In this document: positions 8,217 through 15,078 of the stretch, piece by piece
Layout: the number at the start of each line of letters is the position of its first letter
How positions within the stretch are numbered: position 1 is the stretch's first letter
Assembly: GCA_013375475.1 (NCBI GenBank)
Contig: JABXKD010000024.1
Location: forward strand, 1 to 45,792
Reading direction: 5' to 3'
Source of the DNA: Promethearchaeota archaeon
GTDB taxonomy: Archaea > Asgardarchaeota > Lokiarchaeia > Sigyniarchaeales > SOKP01
Length of the DNA: 45,792 nt
The notes under the pieces: model-generated
Database searches by the model: none
The model's input: only the letters and a program-made list of their open reading frames with translations
Told to the model about the DNA's origin: nothing
Program-made: the position numbers and the translations under genes

Positions 8217-9785
8217 CTATTGTTTCTGTAGAAATTCCTCTTTACTAGGGTAACGAACATCAAATGCTTTAAGCAATGGGAGGAAGTTATCTAATCTTTT
8301 TAGAAATGAATCAAAATTTCTCTTTTTTTTGGGTGTCCATCCTGTTTCCGAGACAGCAATTAATCTTGGAAAGGTATACCAATCTAAAATTTCTTTTGTT
8401 GATACAAACTCAGTCCATAAACAGGCTTCCAAGCCTAAGATATTCTTATGAAATTTTTCCTCTAAATCGCTTGGAATGGGATCATAGCTATATGTTTGAT
8501 GGAGTGGTATTAGTTTGTAAGGATAATTTAAATAAAGAGCATTCATTTCCGACATCACAACTTCTCTCCCTTTCTGAACATGCACTAAAACTAGATTAAA
8601 ATTATTTAGCCAGTATTGGCACATAGCATTACTAATAAGATCATCATTAAGAATATCGTTCCAAACAATTATCCTTCGATCTTTAGATGCTAGATATTTA
8701 CCAATTCTATTTGTAAAATGTGGTTGTAAATTCATAACATTATTAAGCCCTTTAGTCTGAATAAAGGCTTGACATTTAGGACAGTCTTTCCATCTCTTTG
8801 TAGGAACTTCATCTCCGCCAATATGGATTATCTGGGAAGGAAAGAGGTGAATAATTTCGTCTAAAATATTCTCTAAAAATTCAAAAATCTCGCTGTTACC
8901 AATACAGAGCACATCTTTATGAACTCGGAATCGAGTGCTTACATCAAAAGAACCTCCAGTACAACTTAGATGAGGATAAGATGCTAAGATGGCAGTTGTA
9001 TGGCCTGGAATATCAATCTCTGGAATAATTGAAATATGGCGTTCAGCAGCGTAACTTATTATCTCTTTTAATTCATTTTGAGTATAATATCCTGTCACCG
9101 GAATTCCATCAATAGGAATTTTCTGCTTTTCAGAGCAAAGAAGTGCTTTTTGCCTAGCTGTAATAGTTCCTTCTCTCTTTGAACCAATTTCGGTCAGTAA
9201 AGGGTATTTATTTATTTCGACGCGCCAACCTTGGTCATCTGTAAGGTGCCAGTGAAATGTGTTGAACTTTAAAAATGCCATTAAATCAAGTATATATTTT
9301 ACAACTTTTTTTCCAAAGAAATGACGAGACTCATCCAACATAAATCCACGCCACTGAAATCGAGGATAATCTTCAACTACAACACAAGGAATAAAAAATT
9401 CTAAATTTAAGTTTTCATTTTTTACTTTATCTTGTGGTATTAACTGGCGTAGTGTCTGGATACCATAAAATAACCCTTTAGATGTAGAAGCCATTATCTC
9501 AATACGATCTTGTGAAACTATTAACGTATATCCTTCGTGATTAAGATGTTTTTCACTATAAATTCTTTTAAGAATTATCAAATTTTTACTTTCGTTAGTT
9601 TGTTTATATTCCTCTATAGGAATATTTAATCCAAGAACTGATGATAAAATCTGCTTCAATTGCTCGGCAGTTTCTTTTACTTTTACATCGGTCAAAATTT
9701 GAGTCTGTTCGTTAAGAAAGAACGCTCCCTCTTTTAACGAGATATTAGCAGGTTCAGGGATTATGTTAATCTCTTTTAGAGTCAT
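8217..9785 (-). CDS. GH20 beta-N-acetylhexosaminidase
   Basis: The 522-aa protein has the N-terminal GH20b-type alpha/beta domain (about residues 1-145) and the catalytic TIM barrel after it. Family motifs are visible: RGFMLDESRHFF, WHLTDDQGWRVEI and HIGGDEVP with the catalytic Asp325-Glu326 pair. GH20 enzymes cleave terminal GlcNAc or GalNAc from glycans by substrate-assisted catalysis. No signal peptide or membrane anchor is seen, so it probably acts in the cytoplasm on imported or recycled amino-sugar oligosaccharides. Late aromatic residues (ACLWTEF) fit the sugar-binding Trp. It fills the place that the PH-like gene holds in the other copy of the duplicated segment. Confidence 0.93.
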   Translation of the reverse strand: MTLKEINIIPEPANISLKEGAFFLNEQTQILTDVKVKETAEQLKQILSSVLGLNIPIEEYKQTNESKNLIILKRIYSEKHLNHEGYTLIVSQDRIEIMASTSKGLFYGIQTLRQLIPQDKVKNENLNLEFFIPCVVVEDYPRFQWRGFMLDESRHFFGKKVVKYILDLMAFLKFNTFHWHLTDDQGWRVEINKYPLLTEIGSKREGTITARQKALLCSEKQKIPIDGIPVTGYYTQNELKEIISYAAERHISIIPEIDIPGHTTAILASYPHLSCTGGSFDVSTRFRVHKDVLCIGNSEIFEFLENILDEIIHLFPSQIIHIGGDEVPTKRWKDCPKCQAFIQTKGLNNVMNLQPHFTNRIGKYLASKDRRIIVWNDILNDDLISNAMCQYWLNNFNLVLVHVQKGREVVMSEMNALYLNYPYKLIPLHQTYSYDPIPSDLEEKFHKNILGLEACLWTEFVSTKEILDWYTFPRLIAVSETGWTPKKKRNFDSFLKRLDNFLPLLKAFDVRYPSKEEFLQKQ

Positions 9786-9892
9786 TACATAAGGCTTTTT
9801 TCGAATTTTTTAAATAGTATCTTGAAATAATAAAAAGTTAAGCTATAGAATTTTAAATTCCATTAAAATTTAAAGATTATTTTGCCCAATTC

Positions 9893-9977
9893 GATCTATT
9901 AGAAAATTGTGTTCTTAACGAAAATAGACGCGAAAATTATGAAGAAGTAAAAACACACTCGATATTCGACGCATAAC
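9893..9977 (+). pseudogene. Remnant of a duplicated Lrp/AsnC gene with large internal deletion
   Basis: Bases 9893-9940 match the HTH-coding part of the Lrp gene (3982-4029). The last 30 bases differ at about three positions and encode NRRENY where the intact gene has NSRENY. Bases 9941-9977 then match the last codons and the 3' flank of that gene (about 4431-4467). The roughly 400 bases between are missing. No start codon or complete product remains. With the neighbouring 56-aa zinc gene this marks an old segmental duplication. Confidence 0.65.
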
Positions 9978-10047
9978 TTTTTATGCGGGATTTTGATAAC
10001 TTAACATAGCAAATTGAAATCACAAAATAAACTTCAAGTTGGGTTCA

Positions 10048-10473
10048 ATGAATTTTTGCTCTCAATGTGGAACTAAGCTCGTAGCTTCGTGGAATGTATG
10101 CCCTAATTGTGGTAATAATCTCAAATCAGAACCAGTATATCAACAACAAATCCAAGCTCAACCTCCTACACAAAGTTATTATCAACAAAAACCTTCTCAC
10201 CAGCCCATTGACTATCGTTCGAGAAACAATAACACAAATGGAATTATTGCCCTAATTTTTGGTATACTGGGATTATGTAGCATAGTACCGATAGTTGGCT
10301 CAATCCTAGGCATCGTTTTTGGTGCGATTGGAAGAAGAAAAGACGATGATCGCAGATTGGCAATAGCGGGCTTCGTTCTTGGCATTGTAGGCCTTGCAAT
10401 ATGGATAGCCTTCTATCTATTCTTATTTATTTCAGTATTTAGGGCGTTTTATTTTAACCCGTATATGGATTAA
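10048..10473 (+). CDS. Zinc-ribbon plus DUF4190-like membrane protein
   Basis: A zinc ribbon opens the protein (CSQCG near residue 4, CPNCG near residue 18). A Gln/Pro-rich linker follows (about 30-65), then two membrane helices starting at ALIFGILGLCS and AGFVLGIVGLAIW. The central GSILGIVFGAIGRRKDDDRRLAIAG is characteristic of DUF4190 proteins, which are widespread two-helix membrane proteins without assigned function. A TTG at 10039 is a possible earlier start. ATG at 10048 places the zinc ribbon at the very N-terminus, as is usual for this family. Confidence 0.8.
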   Translation: MNFCSQCGTKLVASWNVCPNCGNNLKSEPVYQQQIQAQPPTQSYYQQKPSHQPIDYRSRNNNTNGIIALIFGILGLCSIVPIVGSILGIVFGAIGRRKDDDRRLAIAGFVLGIVGLAIWIAFYLFLFISVFRAFYFNPYMD

Positions 10474-10598
10474 CTTCACTTTTCCTTGCTTGAAAATTCC
10501 TTTCCCATTTTCACTTCTATTACTAAATTTGTCGAGAGTCTTGGTTTATTTTTCTTCGATTTATTTCTATATTTAAAAAATACCTAATTTTGATCGTT

Positions 10599-10811
10599 AT
10601 GAGTGTAGAAATTATTGAAAAAAAACCTCCAATTTTGAAGGAAAAAATTGATGATGATGATGATTACTTTAACTACCCGAACGTCGTAGTTCCATTTTCA
10701 GACTTTTTTCATAAAATCGAGCTTTTAGATGTTTATTCCGGAGTTGAAGACATACCCTTTGAAGAAAGAGCTCCAGAATATAAGAAAATATTACTAGCCG
10801 AGTTTTTGTAA
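10599..10811 (+). CDS. Small acidic protein of unknown function (70 aa)
   Basis: The protein is short and acidic, with a DDDDDYF stretch near residue 20 and no cysteines or membrane helix. I do not recognise a family. An upstream in-frame TTG at 10590 exists, but ATG at 10599 is the likelier start. A TATA-like ATATTTAAAAA lies about 25-30 bases upstream, which suggests a nearly leaderless message. It precedes the Hsp20 gene by about 190 bases, and that gene has its own promoter. Confidence 0.55.
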   Translation: MSVEIIEKKPPILKEKIDDDDDYFNYPNVVVPFSDFFHKIELLDVYSGVEDIPFEERAPEYKKILLAEFL

Positions 10812-10912
10812 TTGCTCTTAAATGAGCTAAAAAACCATTTCAAGGTTAAGATTTATAATTTATAATTTTACTCTAAATAACGCCTAATTCTAATTGATTA
10901 AATCCTTAATCT

Positions 10913-10941
10913 CCCTACGTAAATTCGTGGGGACATATAAA
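10913..10941 (+). promoter_or_regulatory. Hsp20 promoter with palindrome next to the TATA box
   Basis: CCCTACG (10913-10919) and CGTGGGG (10926-10932) form a 7-bp stem (one T-G pair) around TAAATT. ATATAAA (10935-10941) follows directly as TATA box, so the right arm overlaps the BRE position. Transcription would start near 10965, 30 or so bases before the Hsp20 ATG. A GC-bearing palindrome at that place suggests an operator for a heat-shock or stress regulator. Confidence 0.5.
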
Positions 10942-10997
10942 TGCCCTAATTTTTATCTAACTGTAATAAAATTGAATTTCATAAAAAGGTGTAAAAA

Positions 10998-11351
10998 ATG
11001 TCTGAACTTTTGGAAGAAGAAAAATCTTCTGAAAAGGAACTTGAAAAGGACAAACCTTCGAAATTGATTGCTTATCCTCAAATATGTGCTATGGAAAATG
11101 AAGATGGTACTGGATTCGATATAGAATTTCAGTTACCCGGGGTCGATAAGGATACTATTAAATTAAAAATGGATGACGAATACATTTATATTACAGGTGA
11201 GACAGATACTGTAAAATATGCAGGTTTTTATAATTTATGTTGCCCTGTTGAACCTAAGAAAGCTAAAACTTCATATAAAGAGGGTTTGTTAAAAATTCAT
11301 GTTCCTTATAAGGAGATTGAAATGCATACTATAGATGTAAAAATTGAATAA
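10998..11351 (+). CDS. hsp20: Small heat-shock protein (Hsp20/alpha-crystallin)
   Basis: The 117-aa protein has a short, charged N-terminal arm (SELLEEEKSSEKELEKDK) and an alpha-crystallin domain from about residue 28. Typical features are FDIEFQLPGVDKDTIKLKMDD, YIYITGE and the YKEGLLKIHVPY strand near the end. Members form oligomers that hold unfolding proteins for refolding. The usual C-terminal I-x-I anchor is weak here (IDVKIE). An AAAAAGGTG sequence precedes the ATG as a modest SD sequence. T-runs after the stop probably end transcription. Confidence 0.9.
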   Translation: MSELLEEEKSSEKELEKDKPSKLIAYPQICAMENEDGTGFDIEFQLPGVDKDTIKLKMDDEYIYITGETDTVKYAGFYNLCCPVEPKKAKTSYKEGLLKIHVPYKEIEMHTIDVKIE

Positions 11352-11369
11352 TTTTTTTTTCTTTTTTTT
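11352..11369 (+). terminator. Double oligo-T terminator after hsp20
   Basis: Two runs of nine and eight T, split by one C, begin right after the Hsp20 stop codon. Confidence 0.55.
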
Positions 11370-11417
11370 AAATTGCTTTTAGAATGATTGAAATTTTAAA
11401 TTAATTGGATGATAAAA

Positions 11418-11558
11418 ATGTCTGATAATATGAAAGAATGTCTTGATGAGATTGAAAAAAAAAAAGTAATTCCTCATAAAACAAATAAACTCCTAAAGGA
11501 TGTTGAATACGACACTGAGGTCATTAAAAAAGAAATTTGTGAAAATATAGACGAATAA
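11418..11558 (+). CDS. Small charged protein downstream of hsp20 (46 aa)
   Basis: The ORF begins MSDNMKECLDEIEKKK and ends ICENIDE, with many acidic and basic residues and two isolated cysteines. No family is recognised. A GGATGAT sequence 5 bases before the ATG may be a ribosome site. Because two T-runs separate it from hsp20 it may be a separate unit. Coding status rests on the start context and its composition only. Confidence 0.45.
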   Translation: MSDNMKECLDEIEKKKVIPHKTNKLLKDVEYDTEVIKKEICENIDE

Positions 11559-11648
11559 GTTCTATTCGTTAGAAAATTCTGTCGTTTTAAATGATTTCGT
11601 ATCGATTAGTTTGCTTTTTAACTATTTTAATTTTTTATTCTCGAGTAA

Positions 11649-12392
11649 CTATCTTAATCGATTGTGACTAGAGACATCCTGCGAATTCTCAAATAGCTCT
11701 TGGATGGTTCTAAACTTTTTAAGCCGTTTTAGTGTGTTATATTGAGGGAATATTAATTTGATTTGCTTTTTTTTAAAATTTTTTATAAGTTGTCTTGGAG
11801 AACCCCACAAACTTTCTGTCAATTCATCGCAAAACAAATTAATATTTTGATTATGAGGAAATTTACAGAGAAAGAATTGAGTATCAAACCGAATCGGGGA
11901 TATCTCAGGAGTGATAAATCTTCCAAAATATTGTAAATTACTCGCAGAATAAAAAAGTTTTTCTTTAGACAAGACATCCGTCATAGTAATTCGTTTTTTT
12001 TGGAGCTTTGATTGATACTTTTTTAGTTTCTTCGGTTTATTTTCAATTTTTCCGAGTGAATTTCCTGATTTATTAGTAGCGATTAGAATCCCAGCCTCTT
12101 CAAATAGCTCACGGGTTGCAGTAATCCAAAGTGTAGAAGGAGAGTAGCATATATCTTTTAAATTATTGATGACATTTTCGTTAATTCCTACTAATCTTGC
12201 TCCTGAATCTTTGGATGAGTCCTGTTCATCGATACTTCCCCCGGGAAACACATGGTGCTCACTCATAAATCTTGCATTTTCATGTCTTTTAGCCATGAAC
12301 ACTTCAAATTCGCAATCATCGTCAGATTCTAAGTCTGGTATTCGTTCCCGTAATAAAATTACCGTCGCAGCTAACTTTGGTTCAACAGGCAT
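11649..12392 (-). CDS. NUDIX hydrolase, NUDT7/NUDT19-like
   Basis: The 247-aa protein shows HHVFPGGSIDEQD near residue 47 and, about 45 residues later, TATRELFEEAGIL, the catalytic R-E-x-x-E-E core of the Nudix box. The long insertion between the GG and the RE helix is typical of the NUDT19/CoA-diphosphatase branch rather than of MutT. Such enzymes split nucleoside diphosphate linkages, with CoA or acyl-CoA a likely substrate class. A basic C-terminal half (KKLKKYQSKLQKK) follows. It is transcribed opposite to its upstream neighbour, and no operon partner is evident. Confidence 0.85.
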   Translation of the reverse strand: MPVEPKLAATVILLRERIPDLESDDDCEFEVFMAKRHENARFMSEHHVFPGGSIDEQDSSKDSGARLVGINENVINNLKDICYSPSTLWITATRELFEEAGILIATNKSGNSLGKIENKPKKLKKYQSKLQKKRITMTDVLSKEKLFYSASNLQYFGRFITPEISPIRFDTQFFLCKFPHNQNINLFCDELTESLWGSPRQLIKNFKKKQIKLIFPQYNTLKRLKKFRTIQELFENSQDVSSHNRLR

Positions 12393-12586
12393 TTAGGTTC
12401 ACTCCGAAATGGTCTTATATAGTTGAAATTATTGTTGACTAGTAAATATTTGGTTTACATGTTTAATGAGATGAAAAATTAAATATTTACATAAATTCTT
12501 TACTTTCATTTTTTTCTAAAATTTTAAATATTTCTGTCGGTACGCGTTTTTTTGTGATTAAAAATTTTTTAACGCAAAACAATAAG

Positions 12587-12595
12587 TATATAAAA
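12587..12595 (+). promoter_or_regulatory. TATA box for the structured leader / 83-aa gene
   Basis: TATATAAAA is a near-perfect archaeal TATA box. It predicts transcription from about 12615, that is, about 165 bases before the coding start, an unusually long leader for this window. Confidence 0.55.
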
Positions 12596-12614
12596 GAGAA
12601 GAGCGGAATCTATT

Positions 12615-12738
12615 TTTCTTTTAGAAAATTACATAAAAACTGAACGAAATCACTAAAGATTTCTACAAGAATAAACTTTTTAAGGGGAGAAACGCTAATA
12701 ATATTAATTATTGTTCAGTATGGGAAATTAATCCCATA
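12615..12738 (+). ncRNA. Structured RNA leader upstream of the 83-aa gene
   Basis: Three helices can be drawn by eye. ACTGAAC (12639-12645) pairs with GTTCAGT (12713-12719). Directly inside, GAAATC (12646-12651) pairs with GATTTC (12658-12663) over a 6-base loop, so the two would stack. Outside, TATGGGA (12719-12725) pairs with TCCCATA (12732-12738) over AATTAA; the two share base 12719. A-rich single strand then leads to the ATG. It may be a cis-regulatory leader, or a separate small RNA. No known riboswitch class is recognised. Confidence 0.45.
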
Positions 12739-12779
12739 ATAATAAAAAAAAAACAAAAAAAATTGGATGTGAATTATAG

Positions 12780-13031
12780 ATGTTAGAAAAGTTAGAAAAA
12801 AGCCTAGAGGTTGCGATTATCGCAACAGAAGAAGAATTTAAGACATACGAGCTAATGTGTTTGGATAAGTTAAAGGAAATTGGAAGATCAACAGCTCGAG
12901 AATGGTCTTTCGCAATGGGCTACACACATCGTAGTTCACTTGCGAAAATCATAAAAAGAATTGAACAAAGATACCCTGACAAGCTTAAGATTTTCGATAA
13001 AAGATTTCCGAGGCTCTATGAAGCACTTTAA
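12780..13031 (+). CDS. Small helical protein of unknown function (83 aa)
   Basis: The protein appears fully helical. A first acidic helix (about 1-30) is followed by STAREWSFAMGYTHRSSLAK (about residues 38-57), whose helix-turn-helix-like spacing could fit a small winged-helix or HTH protein, and by a basic C-terminal half (RIEQRYPDKLKIFDKR). No family is recognised, so DNA binding is only a suggestion. It stands as a single gene: long structured leader in front, hairpin-plus-T terminator starting at its stop codon. That is an unusually elaborate transcription unit for so small a protein. Confidence 0.65.
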   Translation: MLEKLEKSLEVAIIATEEEFKTYELMCLDKLKEIGRSTAREWSFAMGYTHRSSLAKIIKRIEQRYPDKLKIFDKRFPRLYEAL

Positions 13032-13081
13032 TGTGCGTTTGATGAATAAAAATTGATTTCGCACAAAAACAAATTTTTTTT
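13032..13081 (+). terminator. Hairpin plus T-run terminator
   Basis: TGTGCG (13032-13037) and CGCACA (13060-13065) form a GC-bearing 6-bp stem immediately after the stop codon, with eight T at 13074-13081. This resembles a bacterial-type terminator. Confidence 0.6.
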
Positions 13082-13118
13082 AAAAGAAATAAAAAAATGA
13101 AAACAGGTTATTAAAAAT

Positions 13119-13334
13119 ATGATAATAAAATGTCCGGATTGTGGAATCGAATATTCTTATGGTCGAAATATTTGCCATATATGTGGTGATACCCCACTTT
13201 TTTTTGGAACCATGTTTAAAGGCGATCGAACACACCATAGATGGAATTGTGCCACTGACTCTGGATGTGTTGACATTTTACTAGAACAACCCGAAATATT
13301 TGAATCAATTATAGAATTTTTTCCGGAGAAATAG
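13119..13334 (+). CDS. Small cysteine-rich zinc-ribbon protein (71 aa)
   Basis: The N-terminus has CPDC (about residue 5) and CHIC (about residue 19), a clear zinc ribbon. Two further Cys (CATDSGC, about residues 44-50) lie in the middle. The C-terminal part is acidic and helical. It ends 19 bases before the GltB-like gene, whose SD sequence lies in that gap, so the two are probably one operon. It could supply a zinc or metal-binding subunit to the GltB-like protein, but this is inferred only from linkage. Confidence 0.75.
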   Translation: MIIKCPDCGIEYSYGRNICHICGDTPLFFGTMFKGDRTHHRWNCATDSGCVDILLEQPEIFESIIEFFPEK

Positions 13335-13353
13335 GAGGAAATGGTGATATAAA

Positions 13354-15003
13354 ATGACAAAATTTTCGATGTTAACGCACCAGACAAGCATGATTGGCTC
13401 AAGAACAAGAGTAGAAGATTCTTGCGAGTCAGGATTATGTCCAATTTGTATCGCAGACTGTCCTGTGTTTTGTGAGGTGTCAAAATCGGCACTAAGAGGG
13501 CGAGAAGCGTTATATCCTCGAAGGGAGTATTTTGGGAACTCAACAGCGGGTACCCCAAAAGATTTTGGATTTTCCTATAGCGATTTTCAAATACAATTTG
13601 AAGTTCGAGGCGCGCATGGAATTGAAGTTGACGAAGATAAAGTGATATTTCCTAATGCAGATTTGACGATGCACTGGGGAAATATAAAGCAAAAGTTACC
13701 TATCGTGATCGCAGGATTAGGCAGTACTTATGTTGCTAAGCGAAATTGGGACGGGTTAGCGATAGGAGCAGCTTTGGCGGGTATAAGTATTACTGTAGGA
13801 GAAAACGTGGTAGGAATGGATTCTCTCTCCCAGTTCGCAAATCACTCAGTTTATCCTCAAGTAATAGATACAGACGACATGAAGTATCGCGTTAACGCTT
13901 ATCGAGAATTTTGGGATGGAGAACACGGAGACATTATCGTACAGAAAAATGTCGAGGATACAAGGCTTGGTGTCTTTAATTATGTTACCTCAAAACTAGA
14001 TATAACTTCCCTCGAGCTTAAATTTGGCCAAGGAGCGAAAGCAATTGGGGGAGAAGTAAGATTAGCATCTTTAGAAAGAGCAAAATTACTTCAAGACCGT
14101 GGATATTTAGTCTTTCCCGATCCTTCAGATCCGTTTATCGTTGATCAATGGAATGCTGGCTTAATTCCTGACTTTGAAAGGCATAGCAGAGTTGGATTGT
14201 CAACTACGGAAGAAATATTAGAAGAGATCGACCAGATTCGCTCGTCCGGAGCTAAAAATATTTTTATTAAAACAGGAGCTTACCGTCCTGCTGCTACTGC
14301 GTGGTTATTAAGATTAGGCGTAGAAGGAAAAGTCGATGGATTTACTTTTGACGGTGCTGGAGGTGGAACTGGGATGAGTCCCGTAAGTATGATGAACGAA
14401 GGATCAATTCCTACGGTGTATTTAGAAGCTCTTGTAGTTGGTTGTTTAGATATGATTAAGAAAAGGAATCCTAATGCTAAAATACCCACCGTAGCCATTG
14501 CGGGAGGTATCGCCAACGAGACGCAAATGCTCAAAGCCTTAGCCATGGGTGCCCCCTATGTTAAGTGCATAGCCATGGCAAGGGCTCCACTCACGGCAGC
14601 TATGAAATCTAAATATATTGGTAATGCAATTTCAAATGGAGCAATCACGCCTGCAGTGCTAAATAACTTGGGTTTTCCTAAAGGTAAAGTTCCTTCGAGC
14701 TTAACTCTTAGTGAAGCATTTGTGGAATACGATAAATTACAGAGGGAATATAAAGGATTTAAATTTCCTGCTTCTGCCGTTGGAGTTTACACTTATTTTA
14801 CAAGCAAATTAGGTATTGGTTTGAAACAACTACTAGCAGGCACGAGAAAATTTAATTTGGACTTAGTTGATCGCCACGACATAGCGTATATTTCTCAAAG
14901 GGCCAAAGAAGTCTGTGATAACTGGGATTTAAACATAGAATCTCAAGAATCGCTCGATTTTGAGGCTGTTAAAAATGAGATATATTCGGGGAATTATGAG
15001 TAA
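13354..15003 (+). CDS. Glutamate-synthase-like FMN-domain protein (GltB central/FMN domain)
   Basis: At 549 aa it has the glutamate-synthase alpha/beta barrel but no glutaminase domain. Visible signatures are LELKFGQGAKAIGGE (about residue 222), FDGAGGGTGMSPV (about 328) and the IAGGI phosphate-binding motif (about 385). An N-terminal Cys cluster (CESGLCPICIADCPVFC) may bind an iron-sulphur or metal centre. In the full enzyme this domain makes glutamate from 2-oxoglutarate and ammonia. Stand-alone archaeal versions work with separate subunits or have other roles. GGAGGAAATGG precedes the ATG, a good SD sequence. It follows the zinc-ribbon gene. With the tandem dehydrogenases it hints at glutamate-centred nitrogen metabolism. 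Confidence 0.85.
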   Translation: MTKFSMLTHQTSMIGSRTRVEDSCESGLCPICIADCPVFCEVSKSALRGREALYPRREYFGNSTAGTPKDFGFSYSDFQIQFEVRGAHGIEVDEDKVIFPNADLTMHWGNIKQKLPIVIAGLGSTYVAKRNWDGLAIGAALAGISITVGENVVGMDSLSQFANHSVYPQVIDTDDMKYRVNAYREFWDGEHGDIIVQKNVEDTRLGVFNYVTSKLDITSLELKFGQGAKAIGGEVRLASLERAKLLQDRGYLVFPDPSDPFIVDQWNAGLIPDFERHSRVGLSTTEEILEEIDQIRSSGAKNIFIKTGAYRPAATAWLLRLGVEGKVDGFTFDGAGGGTGMSPVSMMNEGSIPTVYLEALVVGCLDMIKKRNPNAKIPTVAIAGGIANETQMLKALAMGAPYVKCIAMARAPLTAAMKSKYIGNAISNGAITPAVLNNLGFPKGKVPSSLTLSEAFVEYDKLQREYKGFKFPASAVGVYTYFTSKLGIGLKQLLAGTRKFNLDLVDRHDIAYISQRAKEVCDNWDLNIESQESLDFEAVKNEIYSGNYE

Positions 15004-15033
15004 TATTCTAAGTGATAAGAATATCTGCCTTTT
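15003..15033 (+). terminator. Hairpin terminator after the GltB-like gene
   Basis: ATATTCT (15003-15009) and AGAATAT (15018-15024) form a 7-bp stem, followed by T-runs at 15029-15033 and about 15041-15048. Confidence 0.5.
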
Positions 15034-15078
15034 TCTTCTTTATTTTTTTACGATTTTTATAAAAATAATATAAAAAAA

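Larger units (their letters stand above)
12393..12779. other. 387-base intergenic region with strong promoter and structured leader
   Basis: It holds the NUDIX gene's promoter at the left and the promoter and leader of the 83-aa gene at the right (separate entries). GCGTT (12544-12548) and AACGC (12571-12575) bound an A/T hairpin before the TATA box. I see no protein-coding frame. Confidence 0.5.

Noticed and set aside
13157..13558. Minus-strand ORF overlapping the zinc-ribbon and GltB-like genes
   Set aside because: It is antisense to two well-supported genes and shows no recognisable domain.
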